Shown here: in pieces, positions 8,778 through 16,626 of the stretch
How positions within the stretch are numbered: the first letter of the stretch is position 1
Layout of the letters: each line of letters begins with the position of its first letter
Assembly (NCBI GenBank): GCA_012842395.1
Contig: DUSX01000029.1
Location: forward strand, 64,109 to 128,108
DNA from: Bacillota bacterium
GTDB taxonomy: Bacteria; Bacillota; SHA-98; UBA4971
Direction: 5' to 3'
Length of the DNA: 64,000 nt
Position numbers and translations under genes: made by a program
Notes under the pieces: generated by a model
Database searches by the model: none
What the model was told of the DNA's origin: nothing
The model's input: the letters and a program-made list of their open reading frames with translations, nothing else

Positions 8778-10064
8778 ATGCTCGCAAAGGTCGTCATTGT
8801 GCTTCTCGTAATGGTCGCGACGTACGTCATTGCCAAAGCCGCCGCCAAGCTCTCGGTGGAGCTGAGCATCTTCCTTGCCGCGGTTGCGGGCGCGTTCGCG
8901 GGCGGCATATGGTTTCCTGCCCGCCACATAGCCGAGGGGTCCATAACATATCTGGACCTCTGCCTTATCTTTTTCACAGCGACCGTTTTCATGAACATAA
9001 TGAAGGAAGCAGGGGCGGTGGACTACGCGGTCAGGGCGATAGTCAGAAGGTTCCGGAACAACCGTCCGCTGGCGCTCGTGCTGATCATGTTCATCATGCT
9101 CATCCCAGGGGCTCTCACCGGGGCCGGGAGCGTGTCCGTGCTTGTGGTAGGAGGGACCGTTGCGTCCGCGCTCAGTTTCATGGGCATCTCGCCGGAACGC
9201 GTTGCAGCCATAGTGTTCTTCCTGGCCGGCTTGTCTGCGGTTGCGCCTCCCGTGAACGTGTGGGCTATGATGACCTGCGCTGGCACGGCCATTCCGTATG
9301 TAGGGTTTGAGGTTCCGCTTGGCCTCTCTGTGCTTGTCCTCGGCGTGTTTACCGTGTTCACTCTCGGGCTCAGACGATCCGAAACGTCGTCGGAATCCAC
9401 CGTGACCGAGCTCCCAGAAGTCCCGAAGGGAATGACGCCTGCCAGGGTCATAATCCCGTTCGTGGTCCTGTTCGGGCTTATTGCGGCTTCCAGAATATGG
9501 CCACATTCAATGCCTATCCTGGGACTCCCCTTGATCTTCAGCATCTCGGCTGTGGTGGCGCTCCTCGTGAGCCCGAAGAGAATCAACGTGGTCGAGCTTT
9601 CCAGGAGCACGATGCACCAGCTCCTGCCGCTCCTCGCCACGTGCACTGTTGTGGGCACGCTGATCCAGATAATGACAGCAACAGGGGTGAGGGGGCTTCT
9701 CTCCCTGGCGGTCATCTGCATGCCGATGGTGCTCATCTATTGCTTGCTACCCATAATAATCCCCGTTTCCGAAGGAATCCTCACGTTCGGCGGCGCTGCG
9801 GTCCTCGGGATCCCGCTCATCTGGACGTTTAACGCCATCGGTATGGACCCCGTGATCGCTCTCTCGGGGCTGTCGCTCCTTTGGTTCCTCGGCGACGCCC
9901 TTCCGCCGACGGCCATCATCGCGAGGTTGGTGTTCCAGACGGTCGGGTATAAGGGCTCATACGCGACGTTCATGAAGACGTCCTGGCTTCCCTGGGTCGC
10001 GACGGCGGCCGTGGGGACCCTGATGGTTGTCTTCAGCAAAGCTCTGGGCTTTCTTGCCCTATGA
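8778..10064 (+). CDS. Ion-transporter superfamily permease (TRAP large-subunit/DctM-like)
   Basis: A 428-residue polytopic membrane protein with roughly 11-12 hydrophobic segments. The layout of two repeated halves, each with a re-entrant region (around PGALTGAGSVSVLVVGG and LWFLGDALPPTA), resembles the DctM/TRAP large permease and related ion-transporter families that move carboxylates. No TRAP small subunit or DctP-type binding protein is adjacent. Instead a DUF6305 protein precedes it and a 50-residue membrane protein follows. A carboxylate or acyl-amino-acid substrate would fit the neighbouring M14 deacylase, but the sequence alone does not show it. The ATG follows AAGGAG. Confidence 0.65.
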   Translation: MLAKVVIVLLVMVATYVIAKAAAKLSVELSIFLAAVAGAFAGGIWFPARHIAEGSITYLDLCLIFFTATVFMNIMKEAGAVDYAVRAIVRRFRNNRPLALVLIMFIMLIPGALTGAGSVSVLVVGGTVASALSFMGISPERVAAIVFFLAGLSAVAPPVNVWAMMTCAGTAIPYVGFEVPLGLSVLVLGVFTVFTLGLRRSETSSESTVTELPEVPKGMTPARVIIPFVVLFGLIAASRIWPHSMPILGLPLIFSISAVVALLVSPKRINVVELSRSTMHQLLPLLATCTVVGTLIQIMTATGVRGLLSLAVICMPMVLIYCLLPIIIPVSEGILTFGGAAVLGIPLIWTFNAIGMDPVIALSGLSLLWFLGDALPPTAIIARLVFQTVGYKGSYATFMKTSWLPWVATAAVGTLMVVFSKALGFLAL

Positions 10065-10119
10065 CTGGCGGGGGGACTTCCAGGATACTGACGGCGCTAG
10101 ATTTTGGAGGTGACACCGG

Positions 10120-10272
10120 GTGTCGGTCATAACTCTCTTGTACTACGCTCTTGTCGGCTACATGCTTATCCTCGTGATCTGGAATTTCATGAAAACCAAG
10201 AACCTAGAGGAAGCCGCCCTCTACGCTATCGTGGCGCTTCCGTTGGTCCTCCGGATACTTCGCATCAAGTAA
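10120..10272 (+). CDS. Small membrane protein of 50 residues
   Basis: A GTG at 10120 lies six bases after a perfect GGAGGTGA site (10106-10113) and opens a 50-codon frame ending TAA. The product has one strong membrane span (YYALVGYMLILVIW) and a second amphipathic or hydrophobic segment near the C terminus, with a short charged linker between. It begins 55 bp after the permease gene and ends 24 bp before the M14 gene, so it is almost certainly part of the operon. It may be a small accessory subunit of the permease, in the place a TRAP small subunit would take, though it is much shorter. Confidence 0.7.
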   Translation: MSVITLLYYALVGYMLILVIWNFMKTKNLEEAALYAIVALPLVLRILRIK

Positions 10273-10296
10273 CGCAGACCGCGAGGAGGGAATCCG

Positions 10297-11454
10297 ATGT
10301 CCAGGCACTTCATAGGGAAGCTCATCATCGTCGCCCTTGCTCTCATCGTGCTCGTGGGCGGTGGGTCCGAGCTTTACGCTCACAGGCACTTCAAGGAAAC
10401 CATCGTGAAAGGCCCGGGTGTGACCAGGGTTGCCAAGCTCAGCGACTACTTCGCGCCGCTCAAGGGGACCATTAACGACACCAACGTATTCATCCTGGAG
10501 GGCTCAAAGCCGGGAGGCACCGTGCTAGTGCTTGGAGGGAGTCACCCGAACGAGTCTTCAGGCATAGTGGCCGCCGTCCTGCTCGTGGAAAACGCTAAGG
10601 TGGATGCGGGCAAGCTAATAGTGATCCCTCATATTAATCGTAGCGGGTCCACGGGGACTCAGCCTTCGTCCGGCTACCCGCTGTATTTCCACATCAAGAC
10701 TGATTGGGGGGAACGGACGTTCCAGATGGGCGACCGCGTCACCAACCCGCTGGACCAGTGGCCTGATCCCGACGTCTACGTGCACTACCCCAGCGGCCAG
10801 CTACTCTCCTACGTTGAGATAAGGAACGTGAACCGGACTTGGCCGGGGAGGGCGAACGGCACGCTTACTGAGAAGACGTCGTACGCGGCGATGCGTCTCA
10901 TCGAGCAGGAGAAAGTGGACATAGTGATAGACCTGCACGAAGCGGAACTCCTCTACCCCGTGACCAACTGCATAGTCGCTCCCACAAAGGACATCACCAT
11001 CGCGACCATGGCATGCATCAACATCAGCTCCGAGTTTTTTGACATCCACACGGAGCCGTCTCCGCAGAACTATCATGGGTTGACCCACAGAGAGATCGCG
11101 GATCACTCCTCCGCGTATCCGTTCCTGCTTGAGGCGTCAGGGCCGTTCCTTGACCAGCCTACGGGCCCGAAGACTGAAAGTTTGATAATCGACGGCAAAG
11201 ACGATTTTCTCTTGATAGCGGGAAAGCGGGGGCTGCTCTTCACGGACTACGACGAATCCGGCAAGCCAATGAAGATGCGCGTCGGGCGCCACCTCACAAC
11301 CGTACAGGCGCTTTGCTCCGAGTGGTCTAGCGAGAATCCGGATAGGGAGATCGTCATCGAGTCACCTGGATACGAGGACCTCATGGAGAATGATGTGGGC
11401 CACTATCTGCTCAACCCGGCGGCGGTGGACCCCGATAGCGTCATACTTGAGTGA
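10297..11454 (+). CDS. Membrane-anchored M14 succinylglutamate desuccinylase/aspartoacylase-like hydrolase
   Basis: A 385-residue zinc hydrolase of the M14 AstE/AspA type, which removes acyl groups from the amino acids aspartate or glutamate. Residues 7-24 form an N-terminal membrane anchor. The zinc ligands appear as H83 and E86 in GGSHPNESSG and H214 in VIDLHEAE. A glutamate in FLLEASGP (near residue 279) is a good catalytic candidate. It ends the operon that begins with the DUF6305 gene. The anchor implies an extracytoplasmic active site, unusual for AstE and AspA enzymes. Together with the secreted C69 peptidases and pgs genes it suggests processing of glutamyl compounds at the cell surface. 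Confidence 0.75.
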   Translation: MSRHFIGKLIIVALALIVLVGGGSELYAHRHFKETIVKGPGVTRVAKLSDYFAPLKGTINDTNVFILEGSKPGGTVLVLGGSHPNESSGIVAAVLLVENAKVDAGKLIVIPHINRSGSTGTQPSSGYPLYFHIKTDWGERTFQMGDRVTNPLDQWPDPDVYVHYPSGQLLSYVEIRNVNRTWPGRANGTLTEKTSYAAMRLIEQEKVDIVIDLHEAELLYPVTNCIVAPTKDITIATMACINISSEFFDIHTEPSPQNYHGLTHREIADHSSAYPFLLEASGPFLDQPTGPKTESLIIDGKDDFLLIAGKRGLLFTDYDESGKPMKMRVGRHLTTVQALCSEWSSENPDREIVIESPGYEDLMENDVGHYLLNPAAVDPDSVILE

Positions 11455-11534
11455 CCGGCTGAGCGGCGCGGGTGACGAGCTCGGTTGGTTGACATGCGTG
11501 TCAGGGGAGCGCGAGGCGCGCGGGTCTACGGGTC

Positions 11535-11563
11535 TTGCCCTCGCCTTGCAAGTGTGCTACAAT
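11535..11563 (+). promoter_or_regulatory. Probable housekeeping promoter of the tRNA genes
   Basis: TTGCCC (11535-11540) and TACAAT (11558-11563) are separated by 17 bp, about 115 bp upstream of tRNA-Ser. No other gene start lies between them. Confidence 0.55.
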
Positions 11564-11677
11564 GACAGTGCCGACGCCAGTCACGCGGAGGGTAGCCCCG
11601 CGAGACATGGCACGGCCGCCGCGAAGCCAGAGGCGAGGCTTGCGGATGGCACCGCAACGGAATAATCGATTTCGCGC

Positions 11678-11772
11678 GGAGAGATACCCAAGCTGGCTGA
11701 AGGGGAAGGTTTGCTAAACCTTTAGACGGTTGAACAAACCGTGCGGGGGTTCGAATCCCCCTCTCTCCGCCA
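11678..11772 (+). tRNA. tRNA-Ser(GCT)
   Basis: The acceptor stem GGAGAGA pairs with TCTCTCC, followed by G and an encoded CCA. There is a long variable arm as expected for serine tRNA, an anticodon loop TTGCTAA with anticodon GCT (reads AGC/AGU), and the T-loop GGTTCGAATCC. The mature tRNA without CCA covers 11678-11769. Confidence 0.96.
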
Positions 11773-11843
11773 TTTTTCGATGACAACGGCGGCCTACGGG
11801 CCGTCTGTTCACATAGCTAGTCGCGTATGCACATAAGAGTCGC

Positions 11844-11920
11844 GCGCCCGTAGCTCAGTGGATCAGAGCATCTGACTTCGGATCAGAGGGTCGTGGGTTC
11901 GAGTCCCTCCGGGCGCGCCA
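11844..11920 (+). tRNA. tRNA-Arg(TCG)
   Basis: The acceptor GCGCCCG pairs with CGGGCGC, with discriminator G and encoded CCA. The D-arm is GCTCAGTGGATCAGAGC, the anticodon loop CTTCGGA has anticodon TCG (reads CGA), and the T-loop is GGTTCGAGTCC. It lies 71 bp after tRNA-Ser and is probably cotranscribed. The mature tRNA without CCA covers 11844-11917. Confidence 0.95.
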
Positions 11921-12071
11921 GCTATTTCGGCGATGCGATGCCAAAACCTTACAGGTCGAGGTTACTCAAGGTGAAAACCGGGTGAAAACCGACCTGTCAC
12001 TAGACGAAAGCCCAGCTAGGCGCCAGCGTGGGCTGGACAGGCAAACGTACTGGCTAGGTACCTGGAGAGCG

Positions 12072-12102
12072 AAAGCCCCGGGGCGGGTTGCTCCGGGGCT
12101 TT
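12072..12102 (+). terminator. Terminator of the tRNA unit
   Basis: AAAGCCCCGG (12072-12081) is perfectly complementary to CCGGGGCTTT (12093-12102). The 10-bp stem starts with A residues and ends with T residues, so it could work in both directions. Confidence 0.7.
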
Positions 12103-12334
12103 GTCATCCGCGCGGGCCGGTCGGCAGTCGATTTGCAGGTTGACCGCAGGTTGCCCGCCGGTTACCCACCGGCTCTCGGGAGTTTTCCGAGAGGCAAACA
12201 GACACCTCGACTTCGCCGTTTCTCGCTGGCTGCTTGTAAGCGCCCACGGGAACCTGGCGTGAAGCATCAAAGAAGGCGGGCGTGCCAGGTTTCACGGGCA
12301 CTGTAGGAGACGCTCCAGTAATGGCCAAATGGCC
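12103..12334. other. Non-coding stretch with several small repeats
   Basis: No gene is supported here. There are three degenerate 11-bp tandem units around 12130-12165 (GCAGGTTGACC, GCAGGTTGCCC, GCCGGTTACCC), a perfect hairpin CTCTCGG/CCGAGAG around 12173-12193, and an imperfect inverted pair around CACGGGAACCTGGC and GCCAGGTTTCACGG (about 12245-12300). Together with the direct repeat GTGAAAACCGG/GTGAAAACCGA just after the tRNA, the region looks like a scar of past insertions. Confidence 0.4.
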
Positions 12335-12541
12335 AAGTATGTCGCCAAAAGTTCGCGCTACCTTTCGGCGGGGCGGTCCTGCCCAGGGTTGCCGGTGCTT
12401 GCACGATGGGGCGTGGAGAATTCGGATGTCTCCCGCGCGGAATTCGAACGAGGCGTGCCGCAAGCGCGCCATCCGCGGAGGGCAACACCGGCAACCCTAA
12501 CGTCGCCAAGAAAGGAGACGAAAACCTATGGCGCCATACTC
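12335..12541 (+). repeat. Dispersed palindromic repeat, copy A (core in forward orientation)
   Basis: The outer ends are AAGTATGTCGCC (12335-12346) and GGCGCCATACT (12530-12540), an imperfect terminal inverted pair. Inside is a perfect 13-bp inverted repeat, AGGGTTGCCGGTG (12385-12397) and CACCGGCAACCCT (12486-12498), around an 88-bp core (12398-12485). The flanks match copy D at 52160-52374 in the same orientation, but the core matches D only after reverse complementation (about 79 of 88 positions). It has no coding capacity. It lies just downstream of the minus-strand gene ending at 12553. Confidence 0.85.
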
Positions 12542-12552
12542 AAATGGGTCGC

Positions 12553-13608
12553 TCATGAATTCGTTCCGCCTATCTCGAATGTCTCGACCACCTCTTCAAA
12601 AACATGTGAATACTCGTCGTAGAATTCTTGTGGGCTCTTATAGGCAAGCACATAGAAACCTTCGTCGCCCTTCACCACGATGAACCTGGCCTTTAGCCGA
12701 TATTTGATCGTGACCAGCGGCCCACGCGGTACTTCCTGGTAGACTTCGTAGGTGATTTCTGTGGCTTCTCTGCCACCAAATTCGATTTCCTTCGGCTTCT
12801 CGTACCGCGATCGGTCGCTGCCCTCTCTTCTCAAGAGCAGTTCCTCATAGTCCTTGATGAAACTTTCATAGGTCTTGTTTTGCTGATTGTCCTTCCTGTA
12901 GTATCCCACGTAGATAAGGGGGTCGGGAAAGAAGTAGCTCTCGCCGTCTTCCGGCTTGGCCTTCTCCGACACCGTCAGTCGGACCTCGAAAATACCGGCT
13001 TTCTCATCGCCTTCTGGGTCCCGCTCCAGCTTCCAACGGGTCGGGAGGTAGCACGTAAAATAGCCATGATCCATTGAGAATTCAGCAAACGGCTCCGGCT
13101 CTGCCCCTCTGGATTTGGGAGGTTCCAGAGTGAAGTGTCTTTCGATAATGGAGAGTAAAGAGTTCTCTGAAGGTTGGACCCGGGACAACGAATATACCGG
13201 GTTGGTGATGGAATAGGTGAAATCGCCTGTCAATCCGACATCTCTTGCCAGGTCAAATAGAAGTAGGACTCCGTCATCTACTATCGCCTTACATTCATCA
13301 GGTCGGACCCGAACGATCGTCAAGAGGTAGTGTGGTACTTTCGGGGATAACCCCGCTTCCTTCTTCACGTCGATCTTGAAGGAATTCTTGTCCGTACAGC
13401 CGTTACTGGCTACCCTGACCATGAATCTCGTCGGACACACCAGGAGTTCCAGTAGAACCTCTTCTCCGGTTTGGCGCGGGCCAGTGGAGTACTCCGCATA
13501 GGACGTCGGAGCAAAAAGCAGGGCGCTCAAGACTACGGTAAGGACAAGGAATACCCTCGTGAATTCTCCCCTGCAAATCCTCCTCATGGGATCTCGCTGT
13601 GCGCACAT
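12553..13608 (-). CDS. Secreted protein of unknown function with PsbP-like C-terminal part
   Basis: A 351-residue protein. Translation probably begins at the ATG at 13608, which has AAGGAG seven bases upstream. An open extension to 13737 overlaps the neighbouring gene and has no such site. Residues about 17-38 form a signal peptide ending in PTSYAEYS. The C-terminal half (CYLPTRWKLE, IYVGYYRKDN, GGREATEITYEV, FYVLAYKSPQEFYDEY) has the look of PsbP/DUF1795-like domains, which are small exported folds. I do not recognise the N-terminal half. The gene ends 11 bp from repeat copy A. A monocistronic unit or an operon with the membrane protein upstream are both possible. Confidence 0.6.
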   Translation of the reverse strand: MCAQRDPMRRICRGEFTRVFLVLTVVLSALLFAPTSYAEYSTGPRQTGEEVLLELLVCPTRFMVRVASNGCTDKNSFKIDVKKEAGLSPKVPHYLLTIVRVRPDECKAIVDDGVLLLFDLARDVGLTGDFTYSITNPVYSLSRVQPSENSLLSIIERHFTLEPPKSRGAEPEPFAEFSMDHGYFTCYLPTRWKLERDPEGDEKAGIFEVRLTVSEKAKPEDGESYFFPDPLIYVGYYRKDNQQNKTYESFIKDYEELLLRREGSDRSRYEKPKEIEFGGREATEITYEVYQEVPRGPLVTIKYRLKARFIVVKGDEGFYVLAYKSPQEFYDEYSHVFEEVVETFEIGGTNS

Positions 13609-13679
13609 GTCGATTCTCCTTCCTTTCTTCGACGGTGAATTCGAGAAACGACTTGAGCAGCGCATAGGCGGCGCGTCTT

Positions 13680-14297
13680 TCACGAGGCAGCTCGGCCGAG
13701 CCGATATGCCCAGAGAACCGACTTTTTCGTCAACCAATGTTGAGCAACGATAAGGGCCGGGCCCCCGGTGACGATGAGCGCGACAACCATGCGGTCAGTC
13801 GGCGTGAATGGCAGGCCCAGCATCCCCTGGAGATTCCGTGCCGTATCTGCGACATCTCTCGTCGCGAAGTAGCCGGAGGCGAATGAGACCAGAGTGATAG
13901 CCCACGCTGACGCTCGGGCGACCCTGAGAGCGTCGTGGGCTGCCTTCTTTTCGTCGACGCCAAGGTGGAGGAGTCTCCTTCCCCAGAAGAGGCCCGCGGC
14001 GACTCCAACCGCAAGGTTGAAGACGGGAACGCCCATGAAGAAACCAAAGACGCACACCGAATAGAACAGGAAAACGGCAAGCAAGAGCTTCTCATTCCAC
14101 GAATATGCCGTCCGCACCCATCTCTTGAGAAAGGCGATGTCGATGGCGACCCCGGTTCCGAATCCCACGAAGACCAGCATGAAGACGAGCTTCTCCGGGA
14201 CGATGCCGAGGCTAGCCCACCATCCGCACAGGAACAAGGCGATGGGTGCCACCGGCCCGATGAGGAGAACGACAAAGACGGATTCGACTTTGCTCAC
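13680..14297 (-). CDS. Multi-span membrane protein of unknown function
   Basis: A 205-residue protein with about six hydrophobic segments, short charged loops and a basic C terminus, so an integral membrane protein. No family motif is recognised. It lies 71 bp upstream of the secreted protein gene on the same strand and could be cotranscribed with it. The only other hint is a long loop containing WGRRLLHLGVDEKKAAHDAL after the fourth segment. Confidence 0.6.
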   Translation of the reverse strand: MSKVESVFVVLLIGPVAPIALFLCGWWASLGIVPEKLVFMLVFVGFGTGVAIDIAFLKRWVRTAYSWNEKLLLAVFLFYSVCVFGFFMGVPVFNLAVGVAAGLFWGRRLLHLGVDEKKAAHDALRVARASAWAITLVSFASGYFATRDVADTARNLQGMLGLPFTPTDRMVVALIVTGGPALIVAQHWLTKKSVLWAYRLGRAAS

Positions 14298-14447
14298 CAG
14301 CCAGCTCCTCCCTCCCGCCCGGGACTAGACCATTTCGCCAATCAGCGCGAGGCAGCGCCCGCCCGTTTCAGACGCTCTGTGGCGTGGCGCCGTGGCTTAC
14401 TTCGCCGCGACCACGCCGGTTTCCTTGTCTGCTGGACGGTACCATCC

Positions 14448-14720
14448 ATGATAGTGGGGCGAAAGGTCCGCAACTTCTTTTACTGGCCGTCGCTCGGGCT
14501 CCGCGCCGTCGCGAGAGGTCTTCATCAAGGACTATTCAGGTGTGCTCCGGGCACCGTCGCCGCTGTCGCAACCTCTCTCCTGGGAGGTGTCGCAACGTAC
14601 GGAGTTGCCCTCATTCTCATTCTGCTCGGGGAGCTCTGCTACCGCGAGATCGCCATGGTTCCGGTCGTGGAAGACCGCCTTGCGCGCGTTCTGACGAGAC
14701 TTGGGCTCATTCGAGCATGA
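14448..14720 (+). CDS. Possible small membrane protein
   Basis: A 90-codon frame from an ATG at 14448 encodes a basic N terminus, one clear membrane span (GVATYGVALILILLG) preceded by a weaker one, and a charged C terminus. The amino acid pattern looks like a real protein, but the ribosome binding site is weak (GGACGG) and I know no relatives. It lies between a minus-strand gene and the ars promoter. Confidence 0.4.
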   Translation: MIVGRKVRNFFYWPSLGLRAVARGLHQGLFRCAPGTVAAVATSLLGGVATYGVALILILLGELCYREIAMVPVVEDRLARVLTRLGLIRA

Positions 14721-14835
14721 ACCGGCGGCGGTGATTCCTCGACGCGCGATGCTTGGCGGTAGGGCTCTGCCCTTGGGGTGGTTGAGTTTCTCTTGCGGCG
14801 GAGGGGGCCACGCCACCGGCCGGGTGTCTGGGGGG

Positions 14836-14864
14836 TTGACGAAAGACCTAGCCGGGAGTAAGAT
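14836..14864 (+). promoter_or_regulatory. Promoter of the arsenic resistance operon
   Basis: TTGACG (14836-14841) and TAAGAT (14859-14864) are spaced by 17 bp, 52 bp before the first arsR start. Confidence 0.65.
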
Positions 14865-14879
14865 GGCCATAGCAATAAA

Positions 14880-14900
14880 GATATGTCGATATGCAGATAT
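14880..14900 (+). promoter_or_regulatory. Candidate ArsR operator with three GATAT units
   Basis: GATAT occurs at 14880, 14888 and 14896, an exact 8-bp period, just downstream of the promoter and 16 bp before the arsR start. AT-rich repeated half-sites next to the -10 region are typical for ArsR-family autoregulation. Binding here is inferred. Confidence 0.45.
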
Positions 14901-14916
14901 TAGCGAAGGTGATGTC

Positions 14917-15279
14917 ATGGGGCCGATTGACGAGACGGTCAGAGTATTGCAAGCCCTCGGGCAGGATACGAGGTTCAAGATTTTCAAGGTGTTGTGCGGA
15001 AGGACTTTTTGTGTGTGCGAGCTCGAGGAGATCTTCGGGATCACGCAGCCTGCAATCTCCCATCATCTTGCCACTCTCAAAGACGCTGGCCTTGTGAACG
15101 ATTCGCGGGAGGGCCAGTGGGTATTCTACGAAGCGAACGCCGAGCGGCTTAGGGAGTGCTGGCGAGCGCTCGAGGGCATTCTCAATGCGCCCATAGATGA
15201 GACCCCGGGGATGGAGGCGCTTGCGGACAAGGTAAGGGAGATTGAGACAAATCCCAAGGCGCCGCGACGGTGCAAATAG
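14917..15279 (+). CDS. arsR: ArsR-family metalloid-responsive repressor (first)
   Basis: A 120-residue winged-helix repressor that should release DNA on binding arsenite or antimonite. The sensor cysteines are C27 and the CVC pair C32/C34 in CGRTFCVCELEEIFG, the classical type 1 arsenic site. The recognition helix follows at TQPAISHHLATLKDAG. The ATG at 14917 is preceded by GAAGGTGATG. A longer open frame to 14701 would run through the promoter and is rejected. It is the first gene of an operon continuing with acr3 and a second arsR. Confidence 0.9.
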   Translation: MGPIDETVRVLQALGQDTRFKIFKVLCGRTFCVCELEEIFGITQPAISHHLATLKDAGLVNDSREGQWVFYEANAERLRECWRALEGILNAPIDETPGMEALADKVREIETNPKAPRRCK

Positions 15280-15376
15280 CTGCGGACGCCTTTATGCGAA
15301 TGTGAGGCAGCGCAAGCCGAATCCTGAATGAGGTCGCGTGCGGAAGTGCAGGGGTGGAGGAGGCGAAGGTGTAGCC

Positions 15377-16498
15377 ATGGCTAAGGAAGCTGTACAGAGC
15401 AGGCCAGGCAGGGCACAAGGGTTAGGGTTCTTCGAGAAGTACTTGACGGTCTGGGTGGCCATTTGCATCGTGGTTGGGATCCTGGTTGGTTCGGTGTTCC
15501 CGGGCGTTCCCGCGCTCCTGAGCAGGTGGGAGTACGCCCATGTCTCCATCCCGGTCGCCATTCTGATCTGGTTCATGATATACCCTATGATGGTGCAGAT
15601 AGACTTCGGGAGCATCGTCAGGGTGGGCAAGGAACCCAAAGGCCTGATAGTGACGCTGGTTGTCAACTGGCTCATCAAGCCTTTCACGATGTTCCTGCTG
15701 GCTTCGCTCTTCCTGAGGGTACTTTTCAAGCCGTTGATAGACCCTGAACTTGCGCGGCAGTACGTGGCCGGGGCCATCCTCCTCGGAGCCGCGCCATGTA
15801 CCGCAATGGTGTTCGTCTGGAGCTATCTCTCGGGCGGCAACGCCGCGCACACTCTCGTTCAGGTGGCGATCAATGATCTCGTGTTGCTCGTCCTCTACGC
15901 TCCCATCGTCATGTTCCAGCTCGGGCTCACGAAGCTCGTGGTGCCGTACGACACTGTGCTCCTGTCGGTGTTCCTGTACGTCGTCATACCGCTTGCTTTC
16001 GGCTACTACACCCGAGTGCGCCTCATAAGAACGAGGGGCATCGCATGGTTCGAGTCGCAGTTCCTTCCGAAGCTGAAGCCATTCACCATAATAGGCCTCC
16101 TGCTTACGCTCATAATCCTGTTCTCCTTCCAGGGCGGGATAATCCTGAGCAATCCCATCCACATACTTCTGATAGCGGTTCCGCTCACGATCCAGACCTA
16201 TCTCATCTTCATGATAGGCTATGCGTGGTGCAAAGTGTGGAAGGTGGACAGGACGGTGGCGCCTCCAGCGGCCATGATCGGCGCAAGCAACTTCTTCGAG
16301 CTCGCAGTGGCTGTGGCGATCTCTCTATTCGGTCTGAAGTCAGGGGCGGCGCTTGCGACCGTGGTCGGAGTGCTCGAAGAGGTGCCGATCATGCTCAGCC
16401 TCGTCGCCATCGCGAACAGGACCAAACACTGGTTTCCCGCTCCGAAGACGGTGCCGGGAAAGCCTGGGCTGGGACCGCAAGGGCAGCCATCGACATGA
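15377..16498 (+). CDS. acr3: Acr3 arsenite efflux permease
   Basis: A 373-residue Acr3-type (BART superfamily) arsenite exporter with about ten membrane spans. The conserved cysteine of the family is C141 in GAAPCTAMVFVWSYLSGG, and the later PPAAMIGASNFFELAVA motif is also diagnostic. It expels As(III) driven by the proton motive force. The ATG at 15377 follows GGAGGCGAAGG. Thirteen upstream in-frame codons would have no site. It lies between two arsR genes, so it is presumably induced by arsenite. Confidence 0.95.
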   Translation: MAKEAVQSRPGRAQGLGFFEKYLTVWVAICIVVGILVGSVFPGVPALLSRWEYAHVSIPVAILIWFMIYPMMVQIDFGSIVRVGKEPKGLIVTLVVNWLIKPFTMFLLASLFLRVLFKPLIDPELARQYVAGAILLGAAPCTAMVFVWSYLSGGNAAHTLVQVAINDLVLLVLYAPIVMFQLGLTKLVVPYDTVLLSVFLYVVIPLAFGYYTRVRLIRTRGIAWFESQFLPKLKPFTIIGLLLTLIILFSFQGGIILSNPIHILLIAVPLTIQTYLIFMIGYAWCKVWKVDRTVAPPAAMIGASNFFELAVAVAISLFGLKSGAALATVVGVLEEVPIMLSLVAIANRTKHWFPAPKTVPGKPGLGPQGQPST

Positions 16499-16578
16499 GT
16501 GAAACGCGGAACGGTTCGTCACCTGGTCCGGGCGCCACGTTAACCTGCGCGAGTGCAAGACGTCCGCGCAGGATTCTA

Positions 16579-16615
16579 TTGACTTTGCCATGGCTATATG
16601 GCAATATAGCCATGG
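16579..16615 (+). promoter_or_regulatory. Promoter with a perfect 28-bp palindromic operator for the second arsR
   Basis: CCATGGCTATAT (16588-16599) and ATATAGCCATGG (16604-16615) are perfect inverted repeats separated by GGCA. TTGACT at 16579-16584 can act as a -35 element, which would place a -10 hexamer near CAATAT (16602-16607), inside the palindrome. A repressor bound here would block this internal promoter. The ATA/TAT-type dyad suits ArsR-family binding. Confidence 0.75.
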
Positions 16616-16626
16616 AGGTGCCGCAA

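Noticed and set aside
12335-12541. CRISPR array or group of direct repeats
   Set aside because: The repeated units are tens of kilobases apart, differ in orientation and have no regularly spaced repeats with unique spacers.
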